A DNA stretch of 64,000 bases, taken from the NCBI RefSeq assembly GCF_002891295.1, contig NZ_LGUI01000002.1, positions 744,001 through 808,000 on the forward strand, given 5' to 3'. Positions 1-8,194 of this stretch are shown one piece after another (position 1 is the stretch's first letter; the number at the start of each line of letters is the position of its first letter). The stretch is from Streptomyces eurocidicus. GTDB lineage: Bacteria > Actinomycetota > Actinomycetes > Streptomycetales > Streptomycetaceae. The translations under genes were made by a program, and so were the position numbers. The notes beneath the pieces are model-generated. The model was not told the DNA's origin. It did no database searches and saw only the letters and a list, made by a program, of their open reading frames with translations.

Positions 1-6
1 GACACC

Positions 7-684
7 ATGGGCCACCTCAAGCAGCGCACCCTCATCACCGCCACCGAGCGGCTGCGCGACCAGGTCGCCCACGCCCTGCGGGCCGCGCTCATCTCCGGCG
101 AACTCCGCCCCGGCGAGGTCTACTCCGCGCCGCAGCTCGCGGAGGACTTCGGCATCTCCGCGACCCCGGTGCGCGAGGCCATGCTCGACCTCGCCCGCGA
201 GGGCCTGGTCGAGCCGGTCCGCAACAAGGGCTTCAGGGTCACCGAGGTCAACGAGCGCGACCTGGACCAGTACACCGAGATCCGCACGCTGATCGAGGTC
301 CCCACGACCGGCCTGGTCACCCGTACCGCCGCCCGGGCGGACCTCGAAGCGCTCCGCCCGGTCGCCGAGGAGATCGTGCGCGCCGCCCGCGACCACGACC
401 TCATCGGCTATCTGGAGGCCGACCGGCGGTTCCACCTCACCATGCTGGCGCTCTCCGGCAACGAACGCCTCGTCGAGACCGTCGGCGACCTGCGCAAGCG
501 CTCACGCCTGTACGGGCTGACCGCGCTCGACCGGCGCGGCGAACTCATCCCCTCCGCCGAGGAACACCTGGAGATCCTGGACCTGATGCTCGCCGGCGAC
601 GCCGAGGGCGCCGAGCGGAGCATGGCACGGCACCTCGGCCATGTCCGCTCCCTCTGGGCGAAGGGCGCCGACTCCGCCGGCTGA
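7..684 (+). CDS. GntR-family transcriptional regulator (FadR/FCD type)
   Basis: The 225-residue protein has an N-terminal GntR winged helix (about residues 10-75), including the recognition stretch SAPQLAEDFGISATPVREA. An all-helical FCD ligand-binding domain follows (about 85-215), with the usual histidine and acidic pattern (RRFHLTMLALSGN and the late EEHLEIL). Family members are metabolite-responsive repressors, often of sugar-acid or amino-acid catabolism. Effector and targets cannot be read from this window because the upstream neighbour is outside it. The ATG six bases from the window edge gives a full-length protein. The gene converges with the SGNH hydrolase gene, leaving only 21 bp between the two stops. 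Confidence 0.9.
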   Translation: MGHLKQRTLITATERLRDQVAHALRAALISGELRPGEVYSAPQLAEDFGISATPVREAMLDLAREGLVEPVRNKGFRVTEVNERDLDQYTEIRTLIEVPTTGLVTRTAARADLEALRPVAEEIVRAARDHDLIGYLEADRRFHLTMLALSGNERLVETVGDLRKRSRLYGLTALDRRGELIPSAEEHLEILDLMLAGDAEGAERSMARHLGHVRSLWAKGADSAG

Positions 685-705
685 CGGAGGGCCGGGGGGA
701 AAGAC

Positions 706-1644
706 TCAGCGGGCGAGGGCGTCCAGGTGCCGGTGGAGCAACTGGTGACCTTCAAACCCCGGGTGCAGCCCGTCGAGGAGCAGATCCGCCCTGTCGCGGA
801 GCGGCTCCCACATGTCGAGGAAGTCGACGAGGTTCGCTTCGCACCAGGCCCGCACGGACTCACGGAGGGCCAGGGCCCGTTCCCGGGTGAAGCGCAGCCC
901 GCCGTAGTCGCGGGTGCGCTCCTCGTCGAGCCACGCGGGGCCCGCGACGACGAGCCGCGCGTTGTGCCGCAGGGCCGTGACGGCGAGCGAGTCGAGACCG
1001 TCCACGACGTGCGGAGGCTCGTCGGTGACGGCCCGGGGAGCGCCGACGGGCACGGCGGAGTCGTTGACGCCCGCGGCGACGAGGAGGGTGTCCGGCAGCC
1101 GGGGAGCCAGCAGCGCGGGAGTCTGCTCGCTCACCTCGGCCAGGGTGCTGCCCGGGACGGCCAGGTTGAAGACCCGGTGGTCCGCCTCGTTCCCGGCGAT
1201 GTGGGAGGCCGCCAGGCGGGCCGCCCAGCCGCCCCGCGGGTCACAGCGCCCGTAGGCGATGCTGTCGCCCACGATCACGATGCGCGCCGCCGGGCGCAGC
1301 GGCTTCGCGTCCAGATAGGCCCAGGCGCTCTCCCCGGAGGAGAGGCGCACCCGCCGGCGGGCGTAGTCGTCGACCTCGTAGGCGTCGGCCGCGGCGAGCT
1401 CCCGGTCGGTGAGGTGCAGGACGGCGCCCTCGACCGCGGCGCCGATCCGGCGCTCCAGGGTCAGATGGACGTCGAGGCCGCTGGCGGCGATCACGGCGGG
1501 GTCGGTGATCGGCTGGGGCCTGGTCGTGTGACCGGCCAGCGACGCCGGGGTGCTGGGCACGGCCCGGCCGAAGAGAGCGGTCTGGACCCGCTCGTCCCGC
1601 AGTGTGCCGAAGGAGAACAGGAGGTGGGGGCGCGACTCGGACAC
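706..1644 (-). CDS. Gamma-glutamylcyclotransferase-like / SGNH hydrolase fusion
   Basis: Two domains are visible. Residues about 1-105 look like a gamma-glutamylcyclotransferase (AIG2-like) fold, with the glycine turn LLFSFGTLRD and a late YEVDDYARRRV segment. Residues about 120-310 are a GDSL/SGNH esterase: block I GDSIAYG holds the nucleophile Ser, block III is GVNDS, and block V DGLHPGFEGH supplies the Asp-x-x-His pair. SGNH enzymes act on esters of lipids, carbohydrates or acylated small molecules. No signal peptide is seen, so it is probably cytoplasmic. The start is uncertain: a GTG just before SESRPHLLF is used here, and a TTG 24 bases upstream is possible. The combination of the two folds is unusual. 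Confidence 0.8.
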   Translation of the reverse strand: MSESRPHLLFSFGTLRDERVQTALFGRAVPSTPASLAGHTTRPQPITDPAVIAASGLDVHLTLERRIGAAVEGAVLHLTDRELAAADAYEVDDYARRRVRLSSGESAWAYLDAKPLRPAARIVIVGDSIAYGRCDPRGGWAARLAASHIAGNEADHRVFNLAVPGSTLAEVSEQTPALLAPRLPDTLLVAAGVNDSAVPVGAPRAVTDEPPHVVDGLDSLAVTALRHNARLVVAGPAWLDEERTRDYGGLRFTRERALALRESVRAWCEANLVDFLDMWEPLRDRADLLLDGLHPGFEGHQLLHRHLDALAR

Positions 1645-1774
1645 GAGGAGCTGTATCGCCTTTCGCAAGGATGATCGGATCTTGGTCGGACCACCCTAGA
1701 CGGCCGGCCCCCGGCCTCCCGGACCGGCTCTTCCGCACGGCCGCGCGGGGACCGGCCCCGCCCGCCCCGTACGG

Positions 1775-3796
1775 TCAGGCCGCGCCTTGCCGGAGGTGCT
1801 GGAGCCGGGCCTCGAAGTTGCTGTGGGCCGACTTCCGTGCGGGAGGCGTGGCGGGCGCGGTGTGCGGGGGCGGGGTCCCGGGCTGGTGGGGGGCGTGCGA
1901 CGGCATGGGCGGGGCGCCCGGCGGGGGGACGGCCGGTACGGACCGTGCCTGGTGTTCCGCGGCGAGCACCGCCATCAGGTCGTCCCGGAACCCGAGCCCC
2001 GCCGCGTAGTCGTCCGCGCGGAACTCGGCACGGCGGTGCAGCCAGGCGATGAGCACCGGGGCGGCGACGAGGGGCAGCACGAGCCACCACATCGACTCCT
2101 GGAAGGCCAGCACCCAGATGAACTGCAGGAGCAGCAGGCCGAGACAGCCCCCGCAGGCCACGTTCGCCTTGCTCCTCGACCGCAGGAGGCCCGCCAGCCC
2201 GGCCAGGATCCACCGCCAGACCGTCCGGGCCGGAAGCGCGTACCAGTCGGCGAGCATGCCGGCCCAGGTGTGGCCGCCCACGTGGTGACCCAGTTCGTGG
2301 GCGAGCACCGCCGCCAGCCGGGAGTTGGGCAAGCGGTCCATCGCGTGCCGGGTGACCGCGACGATGTGGCCGGCCGCGGCGGTCGCGTTCAGCTCCGCGC
2401 GTTCCTGCACCCACAGCTCGTAGGTGCCCTGACTCACCCCGGCCCGGCGGGTCACCTCCTCCCACACCGCGCCGAGACGTTCGGCCTCCGCCGGAGTGGG
2501 CCGCCGCATCCCCAGCAGGTGCCGCGCGATGGCCGCTTCCGCGGGACGGTGGAAGACCAGCGGTCCGGACAGCAGCCACGCGGCGGCCATCACCAGCCCG
2601 AGCGTGGCGTCGACGAGCGAGAACGCGAAGGAGACGACGGAGAGGCTGATCAGCGCCACGGGCAGGGACATCACCAGTTGAGCGAGGGAGGCGCCGTCCA
2701 CCCCGCGCTGATGCGCCTTCAGGTGCTTGCGCCCCGACTGCAGGGCCAGGTCGTCGTGGCGTGCGCCGCCGTCCGGCGGCGAGGGGGCCGGGTCCTGGTA
2801 CGGCGGTGGGGGAGCGGCGGGGACGCTCGTCCCGGGCGCCCCGTCAGGGCGGGAAGGCCCGGCCTCGGGGCGGACGGGCGGCGGCCGGTCGAACCCCGTA
2901 CCCGCCGGTGCGCCGCCCGGATACATGGGCGTCGGCGCCTCGCCCGGGTGGACCGGCGGTGCTTCGACGTCGGGGTAGGGCGGCGGTGCGGCGCCGTCCG
3001 GGTACGGGGGTGGCCCACCGGCGTCCGGGTACGCGGGAGGCGTCACTTCATCCGGGTACGGGGGCGCCGCCGTCTCGCCGGGATACGCGGGCGCCGTCCC
3101 CGGGCCCGGGTAGGACGACGGCGCCGCCTCCTCGGAGTACGCGGGCGATGCTCCGGCTCCCGGATACATGGGTGGTGTGACTTCGTCCGGATATCCAGGC
3201 GCTTGCTCGACCGGGTGAACGGGTGTGCCCTCGCCGGGGTGTGAGGGTGGCCTTTCCGCCGCCGGGTACGCGGGCGGGACTCTGGCCCCTGGGTAGGCGG
3301 GTGGCGTGGCCTCGTCCGGGTGTGCGGGGGCTTGCTCGGCGGGGTGAACGGATGCTCCCTCGCCCGGGTGCGAGGGCGGCCTTTCCGCCGCCGGGTACGC
3401 GGGCGGGACTCTGGCCCCTGGGTAGGCGGGTGGCGTGGCCTCGTCCGGGTGTGCGGGGGCTTGCTCGGCGGGGTGAACGGATGCTCCCTCGCCCGGGTGC
3501 GAGGGCGGCCTTTCCGCCGCCGGGTACGCGGGCGGTGCTCCGGCTCCCGGGTACGCGGGTGGCGTCACCTCACCCGGGTACCCGGGAGCTTCCCCCGCCG
3601 GGTGCACGGGCGCCCCCTCGCCCGGGTACACGGGCGGGCCGGCGGCGCCGGTCGCGTACCCGTGCCGGGGATCCCCGCCCGGGTACGGCGGCGGAGGCAG
3701 CGGTTCGGACGTCGCCGGGTACGGCGGCGGCTCCGCCGGTAAGGGCGCCGGAAGCGGTGCCGAGGCAGGCGGGGGCTGATGGTTCTGGTCGGGCAT
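1775..3796 (-). CDS. M48-family membrane metalloprotease with long Pro-rich repeat arm
   Basis: The 673-residue protein splits in two. Residues 1 to about 350 are low complexity, dominated by PAYPG/PVHPG-type units, and include a 43-residue tandem repeat. From about 365 there is a membrane-anchored Ste24/HtpX-like peptidase: two hydrophobic segments (about 370-415), the zinc motif HELGH at about 500-504 within VLAHELGHHVGGH, two more hydrophobic segments (about 530-580), then ERRAEFRADDYAA-like sequence providing the third ligand (EFRADDYA). Family members cleave membrane or misfolded proteins. The ATG has a GGAGA ribosome site. It is the last gene of a leftward string, 50 bp after the PycTM-like gene, so it may be co-expressed with that signalling locus. 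The arm may be a surface or protein-interaction region. Confidence 0.85.
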   Translation of the reverse strand: MPDQNHQPPPASAPLPAPLPAEPPPYPATSEPLPPPPYPGGDPRHGYATGAAGPPVYPGEGAPVHPAGEAPGYPGEVTPPAYPGAGAPPAYPAAERPPSHPGEGASVHPAEQAPAHPDEATPPAYPGARVPPAYPAAERPPSHPGEGASVHPAEQAPAHPDEATPPAYPGARVPPAYPAAERPPSHPGEGTPVHPVEQAPGYPDEVTPPMYPGAGASPAYSEEAAPSSYPGPGTAPAYPGETAAPPYPDEVTPPAYPDAGGPPPYPDGAAPPPYPDVEAPPVHPGEAPTPMYPGGAPAGTGFDRPPPVRPEAGPSRPDGAPGTSVPAAPPPPYQDPAPSPPDGGARHDDLALQSGRKHLKAHQRGVDGASLAQLVMSLPVALISLSVVSFAFSLVDATLGLVMAAAWLLSGPLVFHRPAEAAIARHLLGMRRPTPAEAERLGAVWEEVTRRAGVSQGTYELWVQERAELNATAAAGHIVAVTRHAMDRLPNSRLAAVLAHELGHHVGGHTWAGMLADWYALPARTVWRWILAGLAGLLRSRSKANVACGGCLGLLLLQFIWVLAFQESMWWLVLPLVAAPVLIAWLHRRAEFRADDYAAGLGFRDDLMAVLAAEHQARSVPAVPPPGAPPMPSHAPHQPGTPPPHTAPATPPARKSAHSNFEARLQHLRQGAA
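3223..3550. repeat. 129-nt tandem repeat, about 2.5 copies, inside the M48 protease gene
   Basis: Copies begin at 3223, 3352 and 3481, a period of exactly 129 nt or 43 codons, so the reading frame is kept. The second and third copies are nearly identical and the first has drifted slightly. They encode part of the proline-rich arm. Such near-identity implies recent expansion or gene conversion, and the copy number probably varies between strains. Confidence 0.9.
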
Positions 3797-3845
3797 GGGC
3801 GTACGTCTCCTGGGTGAGTGTCCGTCGTGGTGGGGCGGCGGCCGG

Positions 3846-4397
3846 TCAGCCGACCAGGAGCGCGCCCGGCAGCAGCACCATCGCCGCCGTGAAGCCGGCC
3901 ATGCCCGCGCGCAGCCAGCGGTACTTGTGGGCGACGATCCGGCTGTTCTCCGTGAGCGCCGTGAGGAGCGCGGCCACGGGAGCGCGCTCCGTCTCCCGCA
4001 GGGCCTCCTCCAGCGCCGTCGGCCCGTGGCGCGCGGCGCCGTGGATGTCGGCGAAGTGGGTGAGGGGCAGGCCCGGCCGCCACACGTGCGACCGGTAGCG
4101 CGGGATCACCGTCATCAGCAGCGAGAGCAGCGAGCCGACGAAGCAGACCGCGCCGGCCCACCACATCACCTGGCCGAACGCGGAGAGGGCACCCGGCTGC
4201 CAGCCCCGTACGGCGAGCACCCCGACCAGCGCGGACGCGGCCATGCCCTGCGCCGCCACCAGCACGGAGCCCTTGGTGTCGGCCCGTGCCGCCTCCTGGC
4301 GCAGGTCGGTGAGGAGGCGTTCCGCCACGGGCGGCGCGGAACGCGCGGAACGCGCGGCCCGTGCCGGGGTGACGGGTTCCGGAGTGCCGGCGGTCAC
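3846..4397 (-). CDS. Pycsar effector-family (PycTM/DUF5706-like) membrane protein
   Basis: The 183-residue protein follows the PycTM (DUF5706) pattern: an N-terminal helix with ADTKGSVLVAAQG, two membrane segments (about 45-65 and 75-100) ending in MTVIPRY, a soluble loop with LTHFADIHGA, a helix with ENSRIVAHKYRWLRAG, and a final membrane segment. In Pycsar immunity, members of this family respond to cyclic CMP or UMP and damage the inner membrane. The GTG start overlaps the stop of the SPFH-like gene by 4 nt (GTGA), so the two are translationally coupled. With a cyclase-like gene in the same string, an effector role is plausible but not proven. Housekeeping relatives of this domain exist in actinobacteria. 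Confidence 0.8.
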   Translation of the reverse strand: MTAGTPEPVTPARAARSARSAPPVAERLLTDLRQEAARADTKGSVLVAAQGMAASALVGVLAVRGWQPGALSAFGQVMWWAGAVCFVGSLLSLLMTVIPRYRSHVWRPGLPLTHFADIHGAARHGPTALEEALRETERAPVAALLTALTENSRIVAHKYRWLRAGMAGFTAAMVLLPGALLVG

Positions 4398-5686
4398 TGA
4401 CCGGCGGGCGGGGTCGAGGTCCGGTACCCGAAGACGGGCCCCGCGGCCGGGGGAGCCGTACCGTTCACCGGGGCCCGGGGCGGCGCGGCCGGCGGGGCCG
4501 GGGCGTCCACCGGCGCCCGCGGCGGGGCGTCCGCCGGCACGATGACGTCGTCACCCGGCTCCGCGGGGCCTCCGGCCACCTCCTCCCGTGCCGCGCCCTC
4601 GACCGGCGGTACGCCCACCGTGCCCTCGACCGGCGGTACGCCGTCCGGCGCCGAGAGCGGGAGCTTGGCGCTGAGGACCTCCCTGATCACGTTCGCCGCC
4701 AGCCTGCGCGGCTCGTCCAGCTGGTGCTCCTCCAGACCGCCCGGCCCCCCGCCGAGCGCCTGCAGCGCGACCTGGAGCTGGCTCTGCATGGCCCGCAGCT
4801 GGTCCTCGCGGAGGTTCTGCATGACCAGACGCGCGTCCTCGGGGTGCCGCGCGAGCTGGAAGGCCATCGCCGACGGCCCGCCGCGCTCCAGGTAGTACGT
4901 GTAGTACTGGATCTTCTTCGCCTCGATCTCCTGCAACTCCAGCTCCTGCCGGCCCTGGACCATCCGCCGCTCGTGGCCCAGGTTCTGGGCCCGCAGCTCG
5001 ACGCGGTGCTGGTGCTCGCTCTGGGCGACCGCCCGCTCCGCCGCCAGTTCGTCCTCCCGCATGAGCAGGGCGTGCTGGGGATCGAGCTTCCGCCGCGCGA
5101 ACTCGATGTCGCGCAGCTCCCGCTCGTGTGCCAGGGCCGCCTCGTCCCGGCGGATCTGGATGCCGCACCGGACGTGCAGTCCGGCGACCGCGCCCAGCGG
5201 CCCGGCGGCGGCGAGCGCCCGCTGCGCCGCCTGCTCCGCCGCCGCGCTGTCCTCCATCGCGTACCCGCGCAGCACCGGGCGCACGGCGTCGTCGACGAGC
5301 CGCTGCACCATGCCGGGCACATCGCGTTCCCCGCTGGCGACGAAGGCCGCGGGCGTGAGGACCTGCCAGCTGCAGTTCATCGACACCTCGAAGAGGAAGG
5401 CGTCATTGCTGCCGGGCAGCGCGAGGACGGCGGCGGCCTCGTGCAGCCCCATGTCCACCTCGTACACGCTGGTCCAGCGACGGGTGGCCAGCTCGGTGCG
5501 GCTCGGGCGGTTCGGCGGCAGATAGGCGTCGAGGCCGCCCTGCGCGGTGGTGAAGACGAGGGCGTAGTCGATGCGCGTGGTGCGCAGCGGCTTGAAGCGC
5601 GACAGCTCCTGGATCGTGACGACCGGGTCGACGAGCTGCGTGTGGCGGTTGGCGTCCTGCTGCCACTGGGGCTGCTGGCTCATCAT
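4394..5686 (-). CDS. SPFH/band 7-like protein with Pro-rich tail
   Basis: The 430-residue protein has no signal peptide. Residues about 20-165 show an SPFH-like beta-rich domain (RTTRIDYALVFTTAQG, the segment VYEVDMGLHEAAAV, and MNCSWQVLTPAAF). Residues about 180-300 are a long charged helical region (ELRDIEFARRKLDPQHALL, VELRAQNLGHERRMVQGRQ) as in the flotillin-type coiled coil. The last 110 residues are Pro/Ala rich, with short VPPVEG repeats. SPFH proteins form oligomeric cages or membrane microdomains. The stop overlaps the PycTM-like start by 4 nt, suggesting that the two act together at the membrane. The start is ATG-ATG behind GGAG; 132 bp separate it from the upstream gene. The family call rests on pattern only. 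Confidence 0.6.
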   Translation of the reverse strand: MMSQQPQWQQDANRHTQLVDPVVTIQELSRFKPLRTTRIDYALVFTTAQGGLDAYLPPNRPSRTELATRRWTSVYEVDMGLHEAAAVLALPGSNDAFLFEVSMNCSWQVLTPAAFVASGERDVPGMVQRLVDDAVRPVLRGYAMEDSAAAEQAAQRALAAAGPLGAVAGLHVRCGIQIRRDEAALAHERELRDIEFARRKLDPQHALLMREDELAAERAVAQSEHQHRVELRAQNLGHERRMVQGRQELELQEIEAKKIQYYTYYLERGGPSAMAFQLARHPEDARLVMQNLREDQLRAMQSQLQVALQALGGGPGGLEEHQLDEPRRLAANVIREVLSAKLPLSAPDGVPPVEGTVGVPPVEGAAREEVAGGPAEPGDDVIVPADAPPRAPVDAPAPPAAPPRAPVNGTAPPAAGPVFGYRTSTPPAGQ

Positions 5687-5818
5687 GGTGTTGCTGCTCC
5701 TTGGGACGGTTCGGTGCGGCGGGGAGCCGTGGAGATCACCGGGTGAGGACGGGACGGGCCCGCGCGACCGGGTCGGCGGCTGTGCGCCGGACCCGGCGGG
5801 CGCGGGGATCGGGCTGCG

Positions 5819-8194
5819 TCACGGCACGGGACAGGGCGCCGGAGCGGTCGGCGGGAACAGGGTTCCGCGCAGCCGGAGGGCCACGGCGAGCGGCTCGGGG
5901 CCCGCGCCGTCCCGCAGGTTCTCCAGCAGGTAGGTGAGCCGCTTCGCGTCCTCGACCGACACGGCCAGGAGGGGAAGCAGCTCCGCGAGGGCGCGTTCGG
6001 CGTCCGGGTCGCGGCCGGCGGCCCGGACCCAGCGGCGCATGGCCTCCAGGCCGGACCCGGAGCACACCGGGTCGTTCAGGACGCTCCGCCACAGCGCGGC
6101 GAGCGACTGCCGGAGCAGCCCGCCGGGGGTGCCGGCCGCCGCCTCCGCACGGGCGAAGAGGTCGAGGAGAAGGGGGCGGCCGGTGCCGTCGGCGCCGTCC
6201 GTGGGGCCGCAGGCGTGGACGACCGTACGCAGGACGAGGTCCCGGGCCGTGCCACCGCGCGTCAGGGGAACGAGCGCGGGCCACAGTTCGGCGGCGGCGG
6301 CGCCGGCCGCGCAGGCGCCCGCGTCCTGCCCGGCGGCGAGCAGCAGGGTGGCCGCGGACTGGGCGAGCTCGTCGAGTTCGTCCGGCCAGGAACGGCGTGC
6401 CTGGGCGCTCCTCCCGTCCAGGGCGCGTGCCGCCTCCAGCAGCGCTTCGACGGCCTCCCGGGGGAAGGCGTCCCCGATCAGGGCGTACGTGCGCACCGCC
6501 GCCCGGCGCAGCCGGTGGTCGGGCGTCGTGCACCAGCCCCGCAGGATGCGCGGCACATGCGGCGCGCCCAAGTGGTGTGCGAGGGCGAGCGCGTTGGCCG
6601 CGGCCAGCCTGGCGCGCAGCCGCCGCTCGACGGCCCACGGCCGGATGAGCAGTGCCATCGTCGAGGGCAGGTCGGTCCGCGCCAGCACGGCCGCCGTGGA
6701 GGCGGCCCGGGTGCGGACGACGGGACGCGGGTCGTCGGCCAGCCGGCGCAGCCAGGCGACGAGGGCGGGGCGGGCCGACGGGTGGCCGGTCCAGACCTCG
6801 CGGAGCAGGGTGATGGCCGTGAGCGGGTCGCGGAACTGCACTTTCGTCTGGAGCACCGGCCCCCATTCGGTCTCCTCGGCCTCCTGGTAACGGTCGGCGC
6901 GGGCGTGCTCGACGCGCTGGGCGCTGGAGGTGCCGAAGACGGGGATGCGGGTGGGTTCCCCCGGGTTCTCGATGTGCTGGAGGAAGCCGAAGAGGACGTC
7001 GCTGAGCTCGGCCGTGAGCGGGTAGGGGGCCTCGTCGAAGGTGGCGAGGGCGATCAGGAACGCCTTGTCGTGGAGGGAGTGCTCCGTGCTGTCGAACCAC
7101 TCCCGCACCTGCTGCTCGGCGGCGTAGTGGCCGAAGCCGGCGAGCTCCGCCAGGGAGAGGGCGCCGCGGGCGTGGTCGGCGATCCGGTCGGCGAAGCGGG
7201 CCAGTTCCGCGACGGGCCTGCGGTGCCCGAGTACCGACCGCACCTCGGGCAGCGCGAGGAGGTCGTCGGCGTGGTGCCCGGCCAGATCCTTGTGGCGCAG
7301 ATGGCCGCGGATCAGCGCGGCGGGCTCCGGGGGCCGCCACGGTACGTGCCCGTCGTCGCCGTGGACGACCGGGTGCGGTCCGACCACGATGACCAGATGG
7401 CCGTCGAGCGTGTGCAGTCTCTCGCTCAGGGCGCGTAAGTGGTGCTCGCGCAGCGGGCGTTCGGCGGTGGTGGGGAAGTCGGCGACGAGATGCCCGCACC
7501 GCTCGCGTAACTCCCCGGCGAGGCGCCCGGGGGAGAGGGCCGGGTCCAGGGCGCGGTAACCGGTCGAGCCCACGGCGCGCAGCAGCATGAGGGCCGCGGC
7601 CTGCCGGCCGGTCGTCGCGGGGCCGGACAGGACGGTCACGCGACGCAGCCTGAGCCTGGTGAGCGCGAGGTCGAACGGGCTGCCGGGCTCCCACTCGCCG
7701 CAGGTCGCGTCGGCGTGGGACGCCGGGTCGGCGGAGGCGGCGTCCTCGGCGTGCGGTGGGAAGACGAAGTGCCCGGCCAGCGTCTCCACCTCCGCGACGG
7801 GGATCTCGCCGGACCGCTCCTCGCCGTCCCCGCCCAGGTGGTACTCGACCTTGCTGCCGCCGAGGATCACATCGCCGGTCACCTGGCCGCCGCTGACCCC
7901 GTGCTGGTCGCCGCCGACGAGCGAGCCGCCCAGCTGCGCGGCGCGGCCGAGCACGATGGCCGGGCTGTGGCGGTAGAGGTCCTGACGGGAGTCCCAGGCG
8001 TATTCGAATTCGGTGTCGGCTTCGGCGTGCGGGTCGTCCGGGTCCGGGGCGTGGCCCGGGCCGGGGTCCGGCTCGGCGGGTGCCTCCGGGCCGGCCGGAG
8101 CGCCTTGTGCCCGGTCGGGTCCGCCCACCGGTCCGCCCATCGGCCCGCCGGCCGGTTCGGCCCCCGGAGCGGGGTGCTCGTGAGGTGCGTTCAC
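5819..8194 (-). CDS. STAND-like protein with degenerate P-loop, HEAT-like repeats and N-terminal Gly/Val motif
   Basis: The GTG start overlaps the cyclase stop by 4 nt (GTGA), giving 791 residues. Residues 1-75 are Pro/Gly-rich linker. Residues 90-114 hold a Gly/Val motif centred on VGGDQHGVSGG, shared with the cyclase C-terminus. Around 186-200 is a degenerate Walker A-like loop, VTVLSGPATTGRQAA, with Arg-Gln where GK(S/T) is expected; a beta strand HLVIVVGPHP follows near 275. Residues about 520-790 are Arg/Ala-rich helical repeats resembling HEAT repeats. This is the layout of NTPase-like conflict sensors (motif, NTPase, superstructure), but the P-loop is too altered to claim ATP hydrolysis. 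Codons 229 and 253 are TTA, so translation should need the bldA leucyl-tRNA. Confidence 0.65.
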   Translation of the reverse strand: MNAPHEHPAPGAEPAGGPMGGPVGGPDRAQGAPAGPEAPAEPDPGPGHAPDPDDPHAEADTEFEYAWDSRQDLYRHSPAIVLGRAAQLGGSLVGGDQHGVSGGQVTGDVILGGSKVEYHLGGDGEERSGEIPVAEVETLAGHFVFPPHAEDAASADPASHADATCGEWEPGSPFDLALTRLRLRRVTVLSGPATTGRQAAALMLLRAVGSTGYRALDPALSPGRLAGELRERCGHLVADFPTTAERPLREHHLRALSERLHTLDGHLVIVVGPHPVVHGDDGHVPWRPPEPAALIRGHLRHKDLAGHHADDLLALPEVRSVLGHRRPVAELARFADRIADHARGALSLAELAGFGHYAAEQQVREWFDSTEHSLHDKAFLIALATFDEAPYPLTAELSDVLFGFLQHIENPGEPTRIPVFGTSSAQRVEHARADRYQEAEETEWGPVLQTKVQFRDPLTAITLLREVWTGHPSARPALVAWLRRLADDPRPVVRTRAASTAAVLARTDLPSTMALLIRPWAVERRLRARLAAANALALAHHLGAPHVPRILRGWCTTPDHRLRRAAVRTYALIGDAFPREAVEALLEAARALDGRSAQARRSWPDELDELAQSAATLLLAAGQDAGACAAGAAAAELWPALVPLTRGGTARDLVLRTVVHACGPTDGADGTGRPLLLDLFARAEAAAGTPGGLLRQSLAALWRSVLNDPVCSGSGLEAMRRWVRAAGRDPDAERALAELLPLLAVSVEDAKRLTYLLENLRDGAGPEPLAVALRLRGTLFPPTAPAPCPVP
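7853..7927 (-). repeat. Paired Gly/Val motif, copy in the STAND-like protein
   Basis: This codes residues 90-114 of the STAND-like protein (GSLVGGDQHGVSGG, then QVTGDVILGGS). Of its 25 residues, 21 are identical to residues 255-279 of the cyclase encoded just upstream. Short Gly/Val/Gln/His motifs duplicated between a sensor and its partner resemble bacterial amyloid signalling motifs, which bring two proteins together by homotypic stacking. That role is inferred. Confidence 0.75.

Noticed and set aside
3223-3550. CRISPR array
   Set aside because: Direct repeats are contiguous, 129 nt long, in-frame and coding, with no spacers; no cas gene is present.
7597-7624. Functional Walker A motif in the STAND-like protein
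   Set aside because: The loop GPATTGRQ lacks the Lys and Ser/Thr; I describe it as degenerate only.
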